Source: Bifidobacterium leontopitheci
Lineage (GTDB): Bacteria > Actinomycetota > Actinomycetes > Actinomycetales > Bifidobacteriaceae
DNA: 64,000 bases
Direction of reading: 5' to 3'
NCBI RefSeq assembly: GCF_009193355.1
Contig: NZ_WBVT01000013.1
Coordinates: 1-64,000 of the forward strand
A program made the position numbers and the translations under genes. Numbering within the stretch: position 1 is the first letter of the stretch; each line of letters starts with the position of its first letter. A model generated the notes under the pieces. It ran no database searches and was not told where the DNA came from. It was given only the letters and a program-made list of their open reading frames with translations. Shown here in pieces: positions 43,183 to 54,213 of the stretch.

Positions 43183-43210
43183 AGCCCGGCGACCGAAACG
43201 GTCCCGGGCT
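43183..43210 (-). terminator. Terminator of rplS
   Basis: On the minus strand AGCCCGGGACCG and CGGTCGCCGGGCT form the stem, followed by GTTTTCG. Confidence 0.75.
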
Positions 43211-43249
43211 GCACGCGATGCATCACTGCCGGCTGGCCGGCAATGCGAC

Positions 43250-43633
43250 TCAGGCCTCGGCCTGCTGCGCCTTGGCGGAGTTGTCGCGACGCTCGACGAT
43301 ACGAGCGGCCTTGCCGCGCAGCTTGCGCAGGTAGTACAGCTTCGCGCGACGCACGCGGCCCTTGCGCACCAGCTTGATGGAGTCGATGGACGGGGAGTGC
43401 AGCGGGAAGCGGCGCTCCACACCGGTGCCGAAGCTGATCTTGCGGACCACGAAGGTCTCGCGCAGACCGCCACCCTGACGGGCGATGACCACGCCGGTGA
43501 AGGTCTGGATACGGGAGTTGTTGCCTTCCTTGATCTTCACGTTCACGTCGACGGTGTCGCCGGGACGGAACGCCGGGATCTCCTCGGCGGGCTTCATGTG
43601 CTTGGCGTCAAAAGCGTCAATAGCGTTAACCAT
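43250..43633 (-). CDS. rplS: 50S ribosomal protein L19
   Basis: 127 aa, normal for actinobacteria. Sits at the 30S-50S interface. Seen: [60 protein letters not shown] and [22 protein letters not shown]. The acidic C-terminal end ([10 protein letters not shown]) is typical. GAAGGAACAAC precedes the ATG. It is flanked by a terminator downstream and a GC-rich, structure-prone leader upstream. Confidence 0.98.
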   Translation of the reverse strand: MVNAIDAFDAKHMKPAEEIPAFRPGDTVDVNVKIKEGNNSRIQTFTGVVIARQGGGLRETFVVRKISFGTGVERRFPLHSPSIDSIKLVRKGRVRRAKLYYLRKLRGKAARIVERRDNSAKAQQAEA

Positions 43634-43639
43634 TGTTGT

Positions 43640-43850
43640 TCCTTCGGTGCTGCCGCATATCAGTCACTCATCATGGCGTCGTGCAACGGCACGGCGACCT
43701 GCCTGTCCCCTCGGGTCTGCCCTTGGGGAGCCTGCCGATCCGCCGGGAGCCGGGTTCGTGCGAACCGCCCGTCTGGACCCTGGGAAAGACCGGCTTATGC
43801 GGCGGCCTGTCTTTCGGCACAGCAAGTTTCAAGTTTAGTGGTTTTGATGG
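43640..43850 (-). promoter_or_regulatory. Possible structured mRNA leader of rplS
   Basis: A gene-free region rich in self-complementarity on the minus strand: GCGGTTCG-CA-CGAACCCG, GGCTCCC...GGCAGGCTCC and CCCCAAGGGCAGACCCGAGGGG. Ribosomal-protein genes often carry autoregulatory leaders (L19 leaders are known in Firmicutes); I cannot match this to a known one. Confidence 0.35.
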
Positions 43851-43896
43851 ACATCGCCACCCGCCGTACGCACCCGGCGACACCGCAGAAAACAGC

Positions 43897-43928
43897 GGGC
43901 GCCGCACCTCGCGAGAAGTGCGGCGCCC
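43897..43928 (-). terminator. Terminator of the subtilisin-like protease gene
   Basis: GGGCGCCGCAC and GTGCGGCGCCC form an 11-bp stem (minus strand), followed by GCTGTTTTCTGC. It starts 25 bases after the stop codon. Confidence 0.82.
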
Positions 43929-43952
43929 GGAAATCGGCGACCGGCAGTCAGC

Positions 43953-46349
<2,397 letters not shown>

Positions 46350-46525
46350 GAACTTCCTCCTCTTGTTCCCCGTTGACATCATGGCTTGCGCGGCGTGATG
46401 CGGCAAGGCATGGTGCTCCGGATGCGCTCAGGGTACAGCCGGACCGTGTTACGGCGATGTGAGCGTCCACGTATCGAACGTGCGGGGGTGCGGAGATACG
46501 ACCGTCAAGGGCTGCGACGTACCCA

Positions 46526-46630
46526 GCGTCACTCTGCTCGGGCGTGCACGGTGACGCGTTGCCGAAACCCCTTGCAAACACTGGGCTTTCGCACACGTGT
46601 CACCGTGCACGCCCGGGCAGAGTGACGCGA
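46526..46630. repeat. Composite ~104-bp element (copy 2)
   Basis: Palindrome GCGTCACTCTGCTCGGGCG...GTGACGC, core GTTGCCGAAACCCCTTGCAA with CTGGGCTTTCGCACACGTG, then palindrome GTCACCGTGCACGCCCGGGC...GTGACGC. Almost identical to 50858-50960 (the core differs at one position). Confidence 0.8.
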
Positions 46631-46790
46631 CGATGCCGGTTACACACGCAATGAGACAGTCTCTGGGGCGACAAGGCGAGGTGACAGGACGGGAGCGGCG
46701 GCAGGCGCATGGTTGCCGGCGTGCGATGTTCGCCGTCGCTCTCGCCGTACCGTCACGTTCGTTACTCACCCACGTTCGCCGCGCAGTTAC

Positions 46791-47993
46791 TCACTGTGCG
46801 GCGTGGCGCGGCTCGATGTCGGGGTATCGCCGACGCAGCCACACGCCGGCGCCGAGCAGCAGCGCCGCGAGCACGCCGCCGACGACTACGATCCCCTGCC
46901 CGAGCGCAAGCCGCCGGTCCTGTTGGGATTGCGCGGCGGGCGCGGCACGGTCCGGCACACGCACGCCGGAGACGAGCAGCCGATGCGTGTTCAGCCGGTA
47001 GGGCGTGCAGGTCATCAGCGTGACGCGGTCCTCGCCGCGCACGATCTTCAGCAGCGACGTGTCGTCCGGCTCGATGACCGAGATGCGGTCGACGCGGTAG
47101 GTCAGGGTCTTGCCCATGACGTCGATGTAAAAATAGTCGCCTTCATGCATTTCGTCGAGCCTCGTGAACATGAGCGCCTCGACAAGTCCGCGATGCCCGG
47201 TGAGCACGGCGTGTGTGGACTTGCCGCCCACCGGCAGCGACGTGCCGTACAGGTGGCCGGCACCGCGGGCGAGCACCTGCGCGGACGTGCCGTGGTAGAT
47301 CGGCAGGTCGATCGACTGCTTGGGCACGCGCACACGGCCCATCACACCGCCGCCCGCGTCCAGCAACGACTGGTAGCGGTCATCTTTCGTGGAGACGGCG
47401 TCCTTGTAATCGACCAGGCCACCGCTCGCGGAGGCCGAGAACGGGTCGACCGGCTCGCCGAGCACCGGCTGGCCGTCGGCCGCGAGCGCCGCGTTGTACC
47501 GTCGCGCGGCGGCGAGCGCGTCACGGCGGCGGTCAGGAACCCAGCTGCGCACCTCGCGTTCGGTCTCGGCGGCGGTGCGCGAGGCGACGGCCGACGAACG
47601 CCACTGCAGGACGGCCGGTATGGCGGACGCGACAATGGCGACGACGATGCACAGTGCGGCGATGATGCGGATGATGAGGGCGCGGCGACGGTCGCGACGC
47701 TGACCGGCGGCGATGTCGGTCAGGTCGAGGAGGGATGCGAAAGGGACGGACGCGGGAGTGTGGGCGTGGACGCGGACGTTGCCGGCAGCAGAGACGGATG
47801 GGATGGGAATCGGCTCGCCGGGCAGGACGTCGGATAGGGCGTCGGACGACATGGAAGATGGGTCCGGGTCGTGGACGGAAGCAGACGCAGGAGCTGGAGC
47901 GGACGCGGAGCCGGCGCTGGATGCAGGATCGTCAGGCTCACGGCCGGAGTTCTTCGGGGAGGACGGACCGGGGACACCCATCGGATGCTGCAA
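46791..47993 (-). CDS. Class C (pilus-assembly) sortase
   Basis: 400 aa. Polymerises LPxTG pilins through Lys-Thr bonds at the outer membrane face. The start is the TTG at 47993, preceded by AAGGAG 6 bases away; the first ATG (47981) is too close to that site. A Ser/Pro/Ala-rich leader of about 105 residues precedes the first membrane helix (LIIRIIAALCIVVAIVASAI). Catalytic core: VLTGHRGLVEALMFTRLDEM (His) and LMTCTPYRLNTHRLLVSGVR (Cys329 and Arg). A second membrane helix at the C-terminus (VVVGGVLAALLLGAGVWL) is typical of class C. It lies downstream of the pilin gene with the repeat array 48054-48295 between. Confidence 0.93.
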   Translation of the reverse strand: MQHPMGVPGPSSPKNSGREPDDPASSAGSASAPAPASASVHDPDPSSMSSDALSDVLPGEPIPIPSVSAAGNVRVHAHTPASVPFASLLDLTDIAAGQRRDRRRALIIRIIAALCIVVAIVASAIPAVLQWRSSAVASRTAAETEREVRSWVPDRRRDALAAARRYNAALAADGQPVLGEPVDPFSASASGGLVDYKDAVSTKDDRYQSLLDAGGGVMGRVRVPKQSIDLPIYHGTSAQVLARGAGHLYGTSLPVGGKSTHAVLTGHRGLVEALMFTRLDEMHEGDYFYIDVMGKTLTYRVDRISVIEPDDTSLLKIVRGEDRVTLMTCTPYRLNTHRLLVSGVRVPDRAAPAAQSQQDRRLALGQGIVVVGGVLAALLLGAGVWLRRRYPDIEPRHAAQ

Positions 47994-48053
47994 GGCTGTC
48001 TCCTTCCCGTTGCGCCTTCAATCTTTGCCAGTATCTTACCTACATAAGGGCAG

Positions 48054-48295
48054 ACTCCCGGTTTTCTCCCATCCAGTACATCCCGAACGGGAGAAAGACG
48101 GGAGTCCAACAGTTCTACTCCCGAATTCCTCCCATATCGACACCGCCCAATGGGAGAAAGACGGGAGTACATCATCACAACTCCCGGACTCCTCCCATCC
48201 GGAACATCCCGAATGGGAGAAAACCGGGAGTCCATCATCACAAACTCCCGGACTTCTCCCATCCACCACATCCCGAATGGGAGAAAACCGGGAGT
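48054..48295. repeat. Array of four ACTCCCGG...CTCCCAT hairpins between pilin and sortase genes
   Basis: Four 52-base units at about 48054, 48117, 48179 and 48244 with consensus ACTCCCGG[AT][CT]T[TC]CTCCCAT-N-ATGGGAGAAA[AG]CGGGAGT and 10-12 base spacers (ATCATCACAA twice). Same family as 25231-25591 and 26889-27129. Its place between two genes of a probable operon suggests mRNA processing or partial termination. Confidence 0.85.
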
Positions 48296-48365
48296 AGGCG
48301 GCTGGCTGCCGCGTCCGTCCGTATGTCAGCAGACGGACGCAGCGGCCGGACGGACCGTCAATCCG

Positions 48366-50087
48366 TCAGGCGCGCACCCGACGGCGGGCGCGACGAGAGC
48401 CGCCCACCTTGAACAGCGCGACGCCGACGATGCCGAACACGACGGTCGCCGCCGCGAACAGCATGGTGCCGGTGCCGCCGGTAAGCGGCAGCTCGGCGAT
48501 GTTCTTGACGTTGAGCACCTGCGCGAACACGGCCGGATCGGCAGTGCCGCCGTTGGTGATCTCACCCTTCTTGTTGCGCAGCGTCACCAGGTTGTACGAG
48601 TCAAGGTACTTGTCGCGCACGATGGACGGCGAACCGTTCGCGTCGAACGAGACGTAGAAGCCGGCGCGGTACTGCTGCGCGTAGCCTTCGGCCGCCTTGG
48701 ACTCCATGACCGTGTACCGGCCGCCCGAGGCGAGACCCCAGATGAACAGGGCGCCGCCCGCGTTGGACGGCATGTCGGTGAAGACGTTCACATTGTCGAC
48801 GGTGGCGTTCTGGTCGGCGGCGCGCACCCACGTGCCGTTGGCGCTGCCCTTCTCGAACTTGATGAGCTGGCCGCCGTTGTCCCAGTCGCGCACGGTGAAC
48901 GTGGCGCCCTTGATGCCGGCCGCACGCGAGTCGACCTTCTTGATGGAGAACCAGCCGAAGCTGACCTTGGTGGTGGCCGGCTGGGACGGGGCGCTGTCGG
49001 CGTAGGTGGCGGTGGCGCTGTTGGTGACCTGCTGGTTCGGCGCGGCCTTGGTGGCGGTGGCCTGGTACAGCAGGACGAGGGTTTTGCCGTCGTTGCCGGT
49101 CACGTCGTTGACGGTGACCTTGGTGAGGGTGCCGTCGGCGGTCGCGGTCGGACCGGTCAGCGTGTAGTCGGTACCTGCGGTGAGCAGCGTGTCGCCGTCG
49201 TTGTAGCGGTCGTCGGTGTCGTTGTCGTAGAAGACCTTGATGCTGCCGGCGTTGACGTCAAGACCGGCGGAGGCGTTGTCGGTGAACGTGAACGCGGCGG
49301 TCTGGCCTGCCGTGGTGGTCGGGATCACGCTGGAGACGACATACGTGAGCGTGTCGCCGATGTTGGCGGTGCTCGCGGTGCCGGTTGCCTTGCGGTAGGT
49401 GGTGCCGCGGTAGACGCGCTTGGCGACGGTGGGCGCGGCGGCCGGGGGCTCGGGCTTGACGTCGACGACTCCGAGCTGCTGTTCGGTGGCCGGCGAGTTG
49501 GCGGTGTTGACGAGCGTCGTGTAGACGTTGCCGGCCGCGTCGGTCAGCGCTGTGCCGACCAGCAGGTTCGTGCCGTGCGAGTCGGTGACGAAGTACCAGC
49601 CCTGATCTGGCACGGTGGTCGCCTCGCCGACGGTGAGCGTGGTGCCGGTGACTGCCGGCTCGTCGGAGCCGAGCTTGGTGGGCACGGACAGGTTGTCGAC
49701 GAACGCGCGCAGCTTGGCGGCGTCGGTCGTGGTGTTGAGGTTCGCGAGCGCGTACAGGTTGCTCTTGCTGCCGGTGGTGTCGATGCCGGCGGCCTTGATG
49801 GCGGCGCTGATCTTCGCGTCCCACTGGCTGCCGTCGACCGGGTTGAGGCCGACGGAGGTGAGCTTGTTGTCGGCGACGACCGGGTCGGTGTAGGCGGCGA
49901 TCCGGTAGGCGGTGTATGTGCTGCGGGACGTGTCCGCGCCTTCGGGCTTGTTGAGCGTGATGGTGGATGGCGTGGCGTCGGCGGGCATGTCGACGGCGTC
50001 GGCGTTGGCCGTGGTGGCGCCGAACGCCATGCCCGTGGCGAGCGTGGCGACGGCGGCGATGCCGGCCAGGATCTTCTTCAGCTTCAT
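48366..50087 (-). CDS. LPxTG major pilin (fimbrial backbone subunit)
   Basis: 573 aa. AGAAGGAGCATCC precedes the ATG. Signal peptide to about residue 30 (ANA-DA). An N-terminal domain carries the variable region; VDVKPEPPAAAPTVAKRV at about 212-230 is the likely linker that supplies the pilin-motif Lys. A middle Ig-like DUF-type domain (ATGTASTANIGDTLTYVVSSVIP) and a CnaB-type domain with an E-box (YTVMESKAAEGY) follow. The cell-wall sorting signal is LPLTGG (533-538), then a hydrophobic stretch and RRARRRVRA. Partner of the class C sortase encoded downstream. No second (tip or adhesin) pilin gene is present upstream in the window, unlike most bifidobacterial fim loci. Confidence 0.92.
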   Translation of the reverse strand: MKLKKILAGIAAVATLATGMAFGATTANADAVDMPADATPSTITLNKPEGADTSRSTYTAYRIAAYTDPVVADNKLTSVGLNPVDGSQWDAKISAAIKAAGIDTTGSKSNLYALANLNTTTDAAKLRAFVDNLSVPTKLGSDEPAVTGTTLTVGEATTVPDQGWYFVTDSHGTNLLVGTALTDAAGNVYTTLVNTANSPATEQQLGVVDVKPEPPAAAPTVAKRVYRGTTYRKATGTASTANIGDTLTYVVSSVIPTTTAGQTAAFTFTDNASAGLDVNAGSIKVFYDNDTDDRYNDGDTLLTAGTDYTLTGPTATADGTLTKVTVNDVTGNDGKTLVLLYQATATKAAPNQQVTNSATATYADSAPSQPATTKVSFGWFSIKKVDSRAAGIKGATFTVRDWDNGGQLIKFEKGSANGTWVRAADQNATVDNVNVFTDMPSNAGGALFIWGLASGGRYTVMESKAAEGYAQQYRAGFYVSFDANGSPSIVRDKYLDSYNLVTLRNKKGEITNGGTADPAVFAQVLNVKNIAELPLTGGTGTMLFAAATVVFGIVGVALFKVGGSRRARRRVRA

Positions 50088-50247
50088 GGATGCTCCTTCT
50101 TGGTCTTGGACGGCGAGGCGCCGTCCAAGGTTGCGCGACGGGACTGGCTGCGTTGCCGCGGCGGGAGGAATCTGGGCTCCCTGCGGCGACACCGCCGGTT
50201 CTTGTCACTGGGTAGCGCGGTATGTTTGCGTTACCATACGGGATATC

Positions 50248-50285
50248 AGTATAGTCTCGGAAGATGGATAATGTAAGCGCTTAAT
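50248..50285 (-). promoter_or_regulatory. Pilin promoter with overlapping operator-like palindrome
   Basis: On the minus strand TTACAT (50276-50271), 17 bases and TATACT (50253-50248) form a promoter. TGTAAGCGCTTAAT (50272-50285) covers the -35 box; its TAAGCGCTTA core is a perfect palindrome of LacI/CcpA style. The TATA box is symmetrical, so a plus-strand promoter (TTGCGT-18-TATAGT) can also be read. Confidence 0.55.
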
Positions 50286-50394
50286 CATGTGGCGTTTCGA
50301 TGGGTGGCCCATCGGGCAGGGCGACGGCTGTTGCCGCTCATCGGCGGCAACAGCGAGTGCCTTGGCTGGCGTTTTTGGTCAACGCGGCGCCACA

Positions 50395-50790
50395 TTCGCG
50401 GGAGATGGCCAACGCATCGGTCCGCAGCGTCCGTTTCCAACCAACATCGGCCACCATGTTCTCGGACAACGACCGGCCCAGCGGCCCACAGCGGGCGTTC
50501 CCGACCGGGATCGGGATCTGCAGGATGTGCTCGCCCCGCGGCTCATCGGCCCACAGCGGACGTTCCCGACCAGCACGGTCGTTATTCTCGCGGAAAACAC
50601 CCGCAAACAGCGATATCAGCGGCCATTCCCAACCAGCACCAACATCATGCTCACGGGAAACGACCGGCCCAGCGGCCCACAGCGGGCTTTCCCGACCAAC
50701 ATCGGCAGACTGGCAGTAACAAACACCCTCAAACAGCCATATCAGCGGCCGTTTCCAACCAGCACCATGTTCTCGGGAAACGACCCGCCC
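50395..50790. repeat. Degenerate tandem repeats, no gene
   Basis: About six copies of a 55-75 base unit: GCGG-C/A-C-TTCCC-A/G-ACCAGCA...TCTCGGGAAACGACC-GGCCCAGCGGCCCACA. Reading frames through it have no ribosome binding site. Confidence 0.6.
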
Positions 50791-50857
50791 ATGGGTGTGT
50801 AAATGGGTGTGTAAAGGTGCGCGTGGGGTACTGCCGCCAAGGGCTGTGACGCACCCA

Positions 50858-50960
50858 GCGTCACTCTGCTCACCCGGGCACGGTGACGCGTTGCCGAAAC
50901 CCCTTGCAAAAACTGGGCTTTCGCACACGTGTCACCGTGCACGCCCGAGCAGAGTGACGC
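50858..50960. repeat. Composite ~104-bp element (copy 3)
   Basis: Same structure as 46526-46630: GCGTCACTCTGCTC...GTGACGC, core GTTGCCGAAACCCCTTGCAA, then GTCACCGTGCACGCCCGAGC...GTGACGC. Confidence 0.8.
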
Positions 50961-51011
50961 GAAGATGCCGGTTACGCACGCAACGAGACAGTCCCCTCGG
51001 AGGGGTTGGTT

Positions 51012-51155
51012 CGAATACGTTCCGTTGTGAAATCCTGACCGACCGTGCTCGGATGAGCCGTTACGAGTACGGTCCGTTGAGAATTCCTAACGAACCGTAC
51101 TCGAAGGGGGCAGTTTGAGTACGTTCCGTTGTGAGAATATGACCGACCGTGCTCG
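51012..51155. repeat. GAGTACGG-family palindromes (three units)
   Basis: GAATACGTTCCGTTG...GACCGACCGTGCTCG, GAGTACGGTCCGTTGAGAATTCCTAACGAACCGTACTC (split here by function only) and GAGTACGTTCCGTTG...GACCGACCGTGCTCG. The following 51160-51780 shows no supported gene. Confidence 0.7.
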
Positions 51156-51785
51156 AAAGGGTGTTCGCCCGCAACCACGTGCAGGCCAGCACGTCTATCG
51201 GCCCGCGGCACCCACCGGCATCGCCATGCGGCAGCCGCTTCACAGGCGCGCACGCACCAATCAGACGCCTCGCATGTAATATCTTTGCTCCCCCACATCC
51301 CCGTGGCGAAAAGATCAGAATCCAGCCGACAATCAGGCGAGCCGAACGCGACACGCCGAGAACGACTGCACGGTCGAACGATACGTGTTGCGTGATTGGC
51401 GGTTTATCGCGGTTTCCACCAACCGCATCGTTCGATCATGCCACCATTCCGGGCGTGTCGGCAACGCTGGGAAACGGCAATAATCCCGCGACATTCCCTA
51501 TTCTTAGGTACCTTTAGGTCCTCGACGACCGCGACAGCGAACATCGTCGCCCCCATTTTCAGGCCAACAAACGCCACTGCCCAGCGGCACACCACCTAAG
51601 AATACGGAATACCGCCCATGCCAAGCCAACGCCCAGACCACGCTCAACATCAGGTTCAACATCACTCGTCGCGCGGCTCCATGTAGCCGTCCCATCACCA
51701 AGGAACCAACCCCGGCGCCCACACGCACGCTCATCAGGGCATGGCCGAGCGGCGCCGGAGGAGGCCGGGGTCGCACCACATACGC

Positions 51786-52235
51786 TCACGCACGTGCGGC
51801 CATCAGCCGGGCGACGGCCGCACGAATCGCCGGCTCGGCGGCGGCCGGATCGTCGATATCCGCCACCGACCGCTCAATCGGACACATGCCGGTACGCGCC
51901 CTGTTCTCGATGACCGGAACCAGCGAACCATACGACGCCCCGATGCCGTTCGCCTGCAACGCCGACAATCCGGCCTCGCTCATCACCGCAGACCAGACGG
52001 ACCTCACGCCGAGCCTCACGTACAGCAACGCCGCCCCTTTGCCGACCACGCGATCGGCTGCGGCGAACCCGTCCAGCCGGCGTCCTTCGGCAAGCCAGAC
52101 CAGCAGCGGCCGTACGCCCCGCCCGGTCCCGGTCAGCGTCTCGCCGCCGCGGCAGGCCACGCAGCCGAGCGCGTCGTCGGCAAGCAGCTTCGCCCTCGCG
52201 CAGGTCAGATCGTCGTCACATCTCGCATTCGCCAT
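51786..52235 (-). CDS. DUF1893 domain protein
   Basis: 149 aa. The start at 52235 has GAGGTAAGTCG upstream. The family pattern is present from residue 40 on: GRGVRPLLVWLAEG, AAADRVVGKGAALLYVRLGVRSVWSAVMSEAGLSALQANGI, YGSLVPVIENRARTGMCPIERSVADIDDP. DUF1893 proteins are small cytoplasmic proteins of unknown function, distantly deaminase-like in motif layout. Cys residues at CDDDLTC and ALGCVAC lie in the N-terminal part, and CP in TGMCPIE is conserved. On the same strand behind an ECF S-component gene (242 bases, with a composite repeat between) and a DUF362 gene, so possibly one functional group. Confidence 0.85.
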   Translation of the reverse strand: MANARCDDDLTCARAKLLADDALGCVACRGGETLTGTGRGVRPLLVWLAEGRRLDGFAAADRVVGKGAALLYVRLGVRSVWSAVMSEAGLSALQANGIGASYGSLVPVIENRARTGMCPIERSVADIDDPAAAEPAIRAAVARLMAARA

Positions 52236-52326
52236 CGACTTACCTCACAATCCCTCGTCACGTCACGCCTCACCTCGTCGGCACCTCACCTCGGCGACGC
52301 ATCCCGGCACCCAAACATCAAGGTGT

Positions 52327-52430
52327 GCGTCACCCTGCTCGCCCGAGCGGAGTGACGCACACTCGAAAACCCTTGCAAATACTGGAGTTTCACACCTGTG
52401 TCACTGTGCAAGGGCGAGCAGAGTGACACA
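52327..52430. repeat. Composite ~104-bp element (copy 4, diverged)
   Basis: GCGTCACCCTGCTCGCCCGAGC...GTGACGC, core AAAACCCTTGCAAATACTGG, then GTGTCACTGTGCAAGGGCGA...GTGACACA. Lies between the ECF S-component and DUF1893 genes. Confidence 0.7.
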
Positions 52431-52477
52431 CTGCCGCAATCAGAACGACCAGAACCGGCACCCAGCGTCGGGCGCGT

Positions 52478-53065
52478 TCAGCGGCGACGGTCGACGGCGA
52501 ACATGATCGCCGGAACCGCAACCCACTGCAGCACAAGGCCGGGCAGTCCGGCGACGACGGCGGTCCACACGCTCGCGACCGTCATCGTCGTGTTGCCGAG
52601 CAGCGAGACGGCAACGACGATGGCGACCACGTCAACGAGACGCCCCGCGACCTGCGCGCCGACCAGCCGAATCAGCCAGCCGAGCACGGACGGCACCGCG
52701 GCAGGCATCCGCACACCGCGCAGGAGGCCGGCGAACAGGCCGTACGCCGCCAGCTCGATCACCATGAACGGCACCAGCGCGGCCATCGGCATGCCGGTGA
52801 GCGCGAAGCTGACGACCGGCGCGAGCGCACCCGTGGCGACGCCGGCGAACGGACCTGCGAGCAGACCGACGAGCAGCACCGGCAAGTGCATGGGCAGCAG
52901 CGTCTGGCCGAGCATCGGTCCGGCGCCGACAGCCGCGCCGACGACGTGGAAGATCTGCGGCAGCACGACCGCGGCGACGACGGCGAGCGCCGCGGCGACG
53001 GTCTGGTACGTCACGGACGGCAGCGTGCGTGCGACGGATTCGGATGAAGTGTTGGATGATTGCAT
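52478..53065 (-). CDS. ECF transporter S component (vitamin-type substrate binder)
   Basis: 195 aa, six hydrophobic helices, the size of an ECF S component. LPMHLPVLLVGLLAGPFAGVATGALAPVVSFALTGMP is the conserved stretch seen in S components of the ECF_trnsprt/PF12822 group (LPMHIPVL...G...GLSPLL...GMP). It binds a vitamin or cofactor precursor and docks on a shared EcfA-A'-T module; those genes are not in the window. Start at 53065 (MQSSNTSS) with weak AAGAAG upstream. It follows the DUF362 gene by 87 bases on the same strand, so both are probably co-transcribed. The substrate cannot be read from sequence. Confidence 0.8.
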   Translation of the reverse strand: MQSSNTSSESVARTLPSVTYQTVAAALAVVAAVVLPQIFHVVGAAVGAGPMLGQTLLPMHLPVLLVGLLAGPFAGVATGALAPVVSFALTGMPMAALVPFMVIELAAYGLFAGLLRGVRMPAAVPSVLGWLIRLVGAQVAGRLVDVVAIVVAVSLLGNTTMTVASVWTAVVAGLPGLVLQWVAVPAIMFAVDRRR

Positions 53066-53152
53066 GGTTGTTCTTCTTTCTTGCGAGAGTGCGGCGCGGC
53101 GAGCGTGGGTCACGACGCGCGCGATGCGACGTGCGCGCGGCAGGCGGCAGGT

Positions 53153-54055
53153 TCAGCGCTTGTCGAGGTCGATGAGCTGGTATTCGCGGCTGCCGAGACC
53201 CATTTCGACGGCGTGCTCGATGATGTGGATGCCGTGACGGGATTCGATGCGCTCGATGAGCGAGTCGTTGTGGTCCTTGGAGACGTAGACCATGTCGACG
53301 CACGCCTGGTCGACAGCCACGGGGTCGAGCGAGGCGGCGATGCCGATGTCGGCCATTTCGGGGGCGGCCGGGTGCCAGTCGCAGTCGCAGTCGACCGAGA
53401 GGTTGTTCATGACGTTGATGAACAGCATGTTGCCGTGCAGCGCGTTGAACACGGCGGTCGCGGCTTCGGCCATCGCCTCGAGGAACGCGTCCTGCTCGCC
53501 GGCGAACGGGTTGTCGAGGATCTTGTCGCCGCCCGAGTGGAGGCGGCGCTTGCCGTCGGCGGACGCCATGCCGATGGAGATGTTCTTCAGCGCGCCGCCG
53601 AAGCCGCCCATCACGTGGCCTTTGAAGTGGGAGAGCACGGCGTAGTAGTCGTAGTTGGGGAAGTGGGAGCCGACGATGTCGCCGGTGATGCGGCGGCCGC
53701 CTTCGACGGGGATGGTGATCTCGCCGTCTTCGTCCTGGATGTCGCATGGGGCGATGTCGGTGAATCCGTGCTCGCGGATGGTCTGCCAGTGGCGTTCGCT
53801 GGTATTGCGGGTGCCCGGGTATGCGGTGTTGCATTCGACGATCGTGCCGTCGAGACGCTGGACGAGATCCTTGATGAGCGACGGCTGCAGATAGTGCGTG
53901 TTGCCGCCTTCGCCGGAGCTGAGCTTGACTGCGACCTTGCCTTGCGGACGAGCTCCGAGCGCCTCGTAGACGCGCATGAGTCCTTCCGGGGAGATGTCTC
54001 GGGTGAAATAGACCTTCGCCGCCATCGGATAGTCGGTCTGATGCGTAACCACCAT
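53153..54055 (-). CDS. DUF362 family protein
   Basis: 300 aa. GAGGAGGCAGTAC precedes the start. Family features: VAVKLSSGEGGNTHYLQPSLIKDLVQRLDGTIVECN, HWQTIREHGF, FPNYDYYAVLSHFKGHVMGGFGGALKNISIGMAS, GDKILDNPF and ASLDPVAVDQACVDMVY. The stretch DCDCDWHPAAP (about 220-230) holds the Cys residues where many DUF362 proteins bind a metal or Fe-S cluster; the C-terminal ferredoxin domain of longer members is absent. Cytoplasmic. Probably co-transcribed with the ECF S component. Function unknown for the family. Confidence 0.87.
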   Translation of the reverse strand: MVVTHQTDYPMAAKVYFTRDISPEGLMRVYEALGARPQGKVAVKLSSGEGGNTHYLQPSLIKDLVQRLDGTIVECNTAYPGTRNTSERHWQTIREHGFTDIAPCDIQDEDGEITIPVEGGRRITGDIVGSHFPNYDYYAVLSHFKGHVMGGFGGALKNISIGMASADGKRRLHSGGDKILDNPFAGEQDAFLEAMAEAATAVFNALHGNMLFINVMNNLSVDCDCDWHPAAPEMADIGIAASLDPVAVDQACVDMVYVSKDHNDSLIERIESRHGIHIIEHAVEMGLGSREYQLIDLDKR

Positions 54056-54213
54056 GTACTGCCTCCTCGCTGTTTGCCGGCTTGTGGCCGGTCCGTCGTC
54101 GGAACGCGGGATGTTAACCTTATCATGCCTAACGATACTCGCACGGCGATACGTATGGCAAGCAGTTTTGCGGCCGGATCGCGCATGGCAGTGGGAGGTT
54201 CGCGCACACAGGT

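Noticed and set aside
50226-50255. Plus-strand promoter for a non-coding RNA into the 50395-50790 repeats
   Set aside because: The TATA box is symmetrical, so the minus-strand pilin promoter with 17-base spacing explains it better; the plus reading has an 18-base spacer and no downstream gene.
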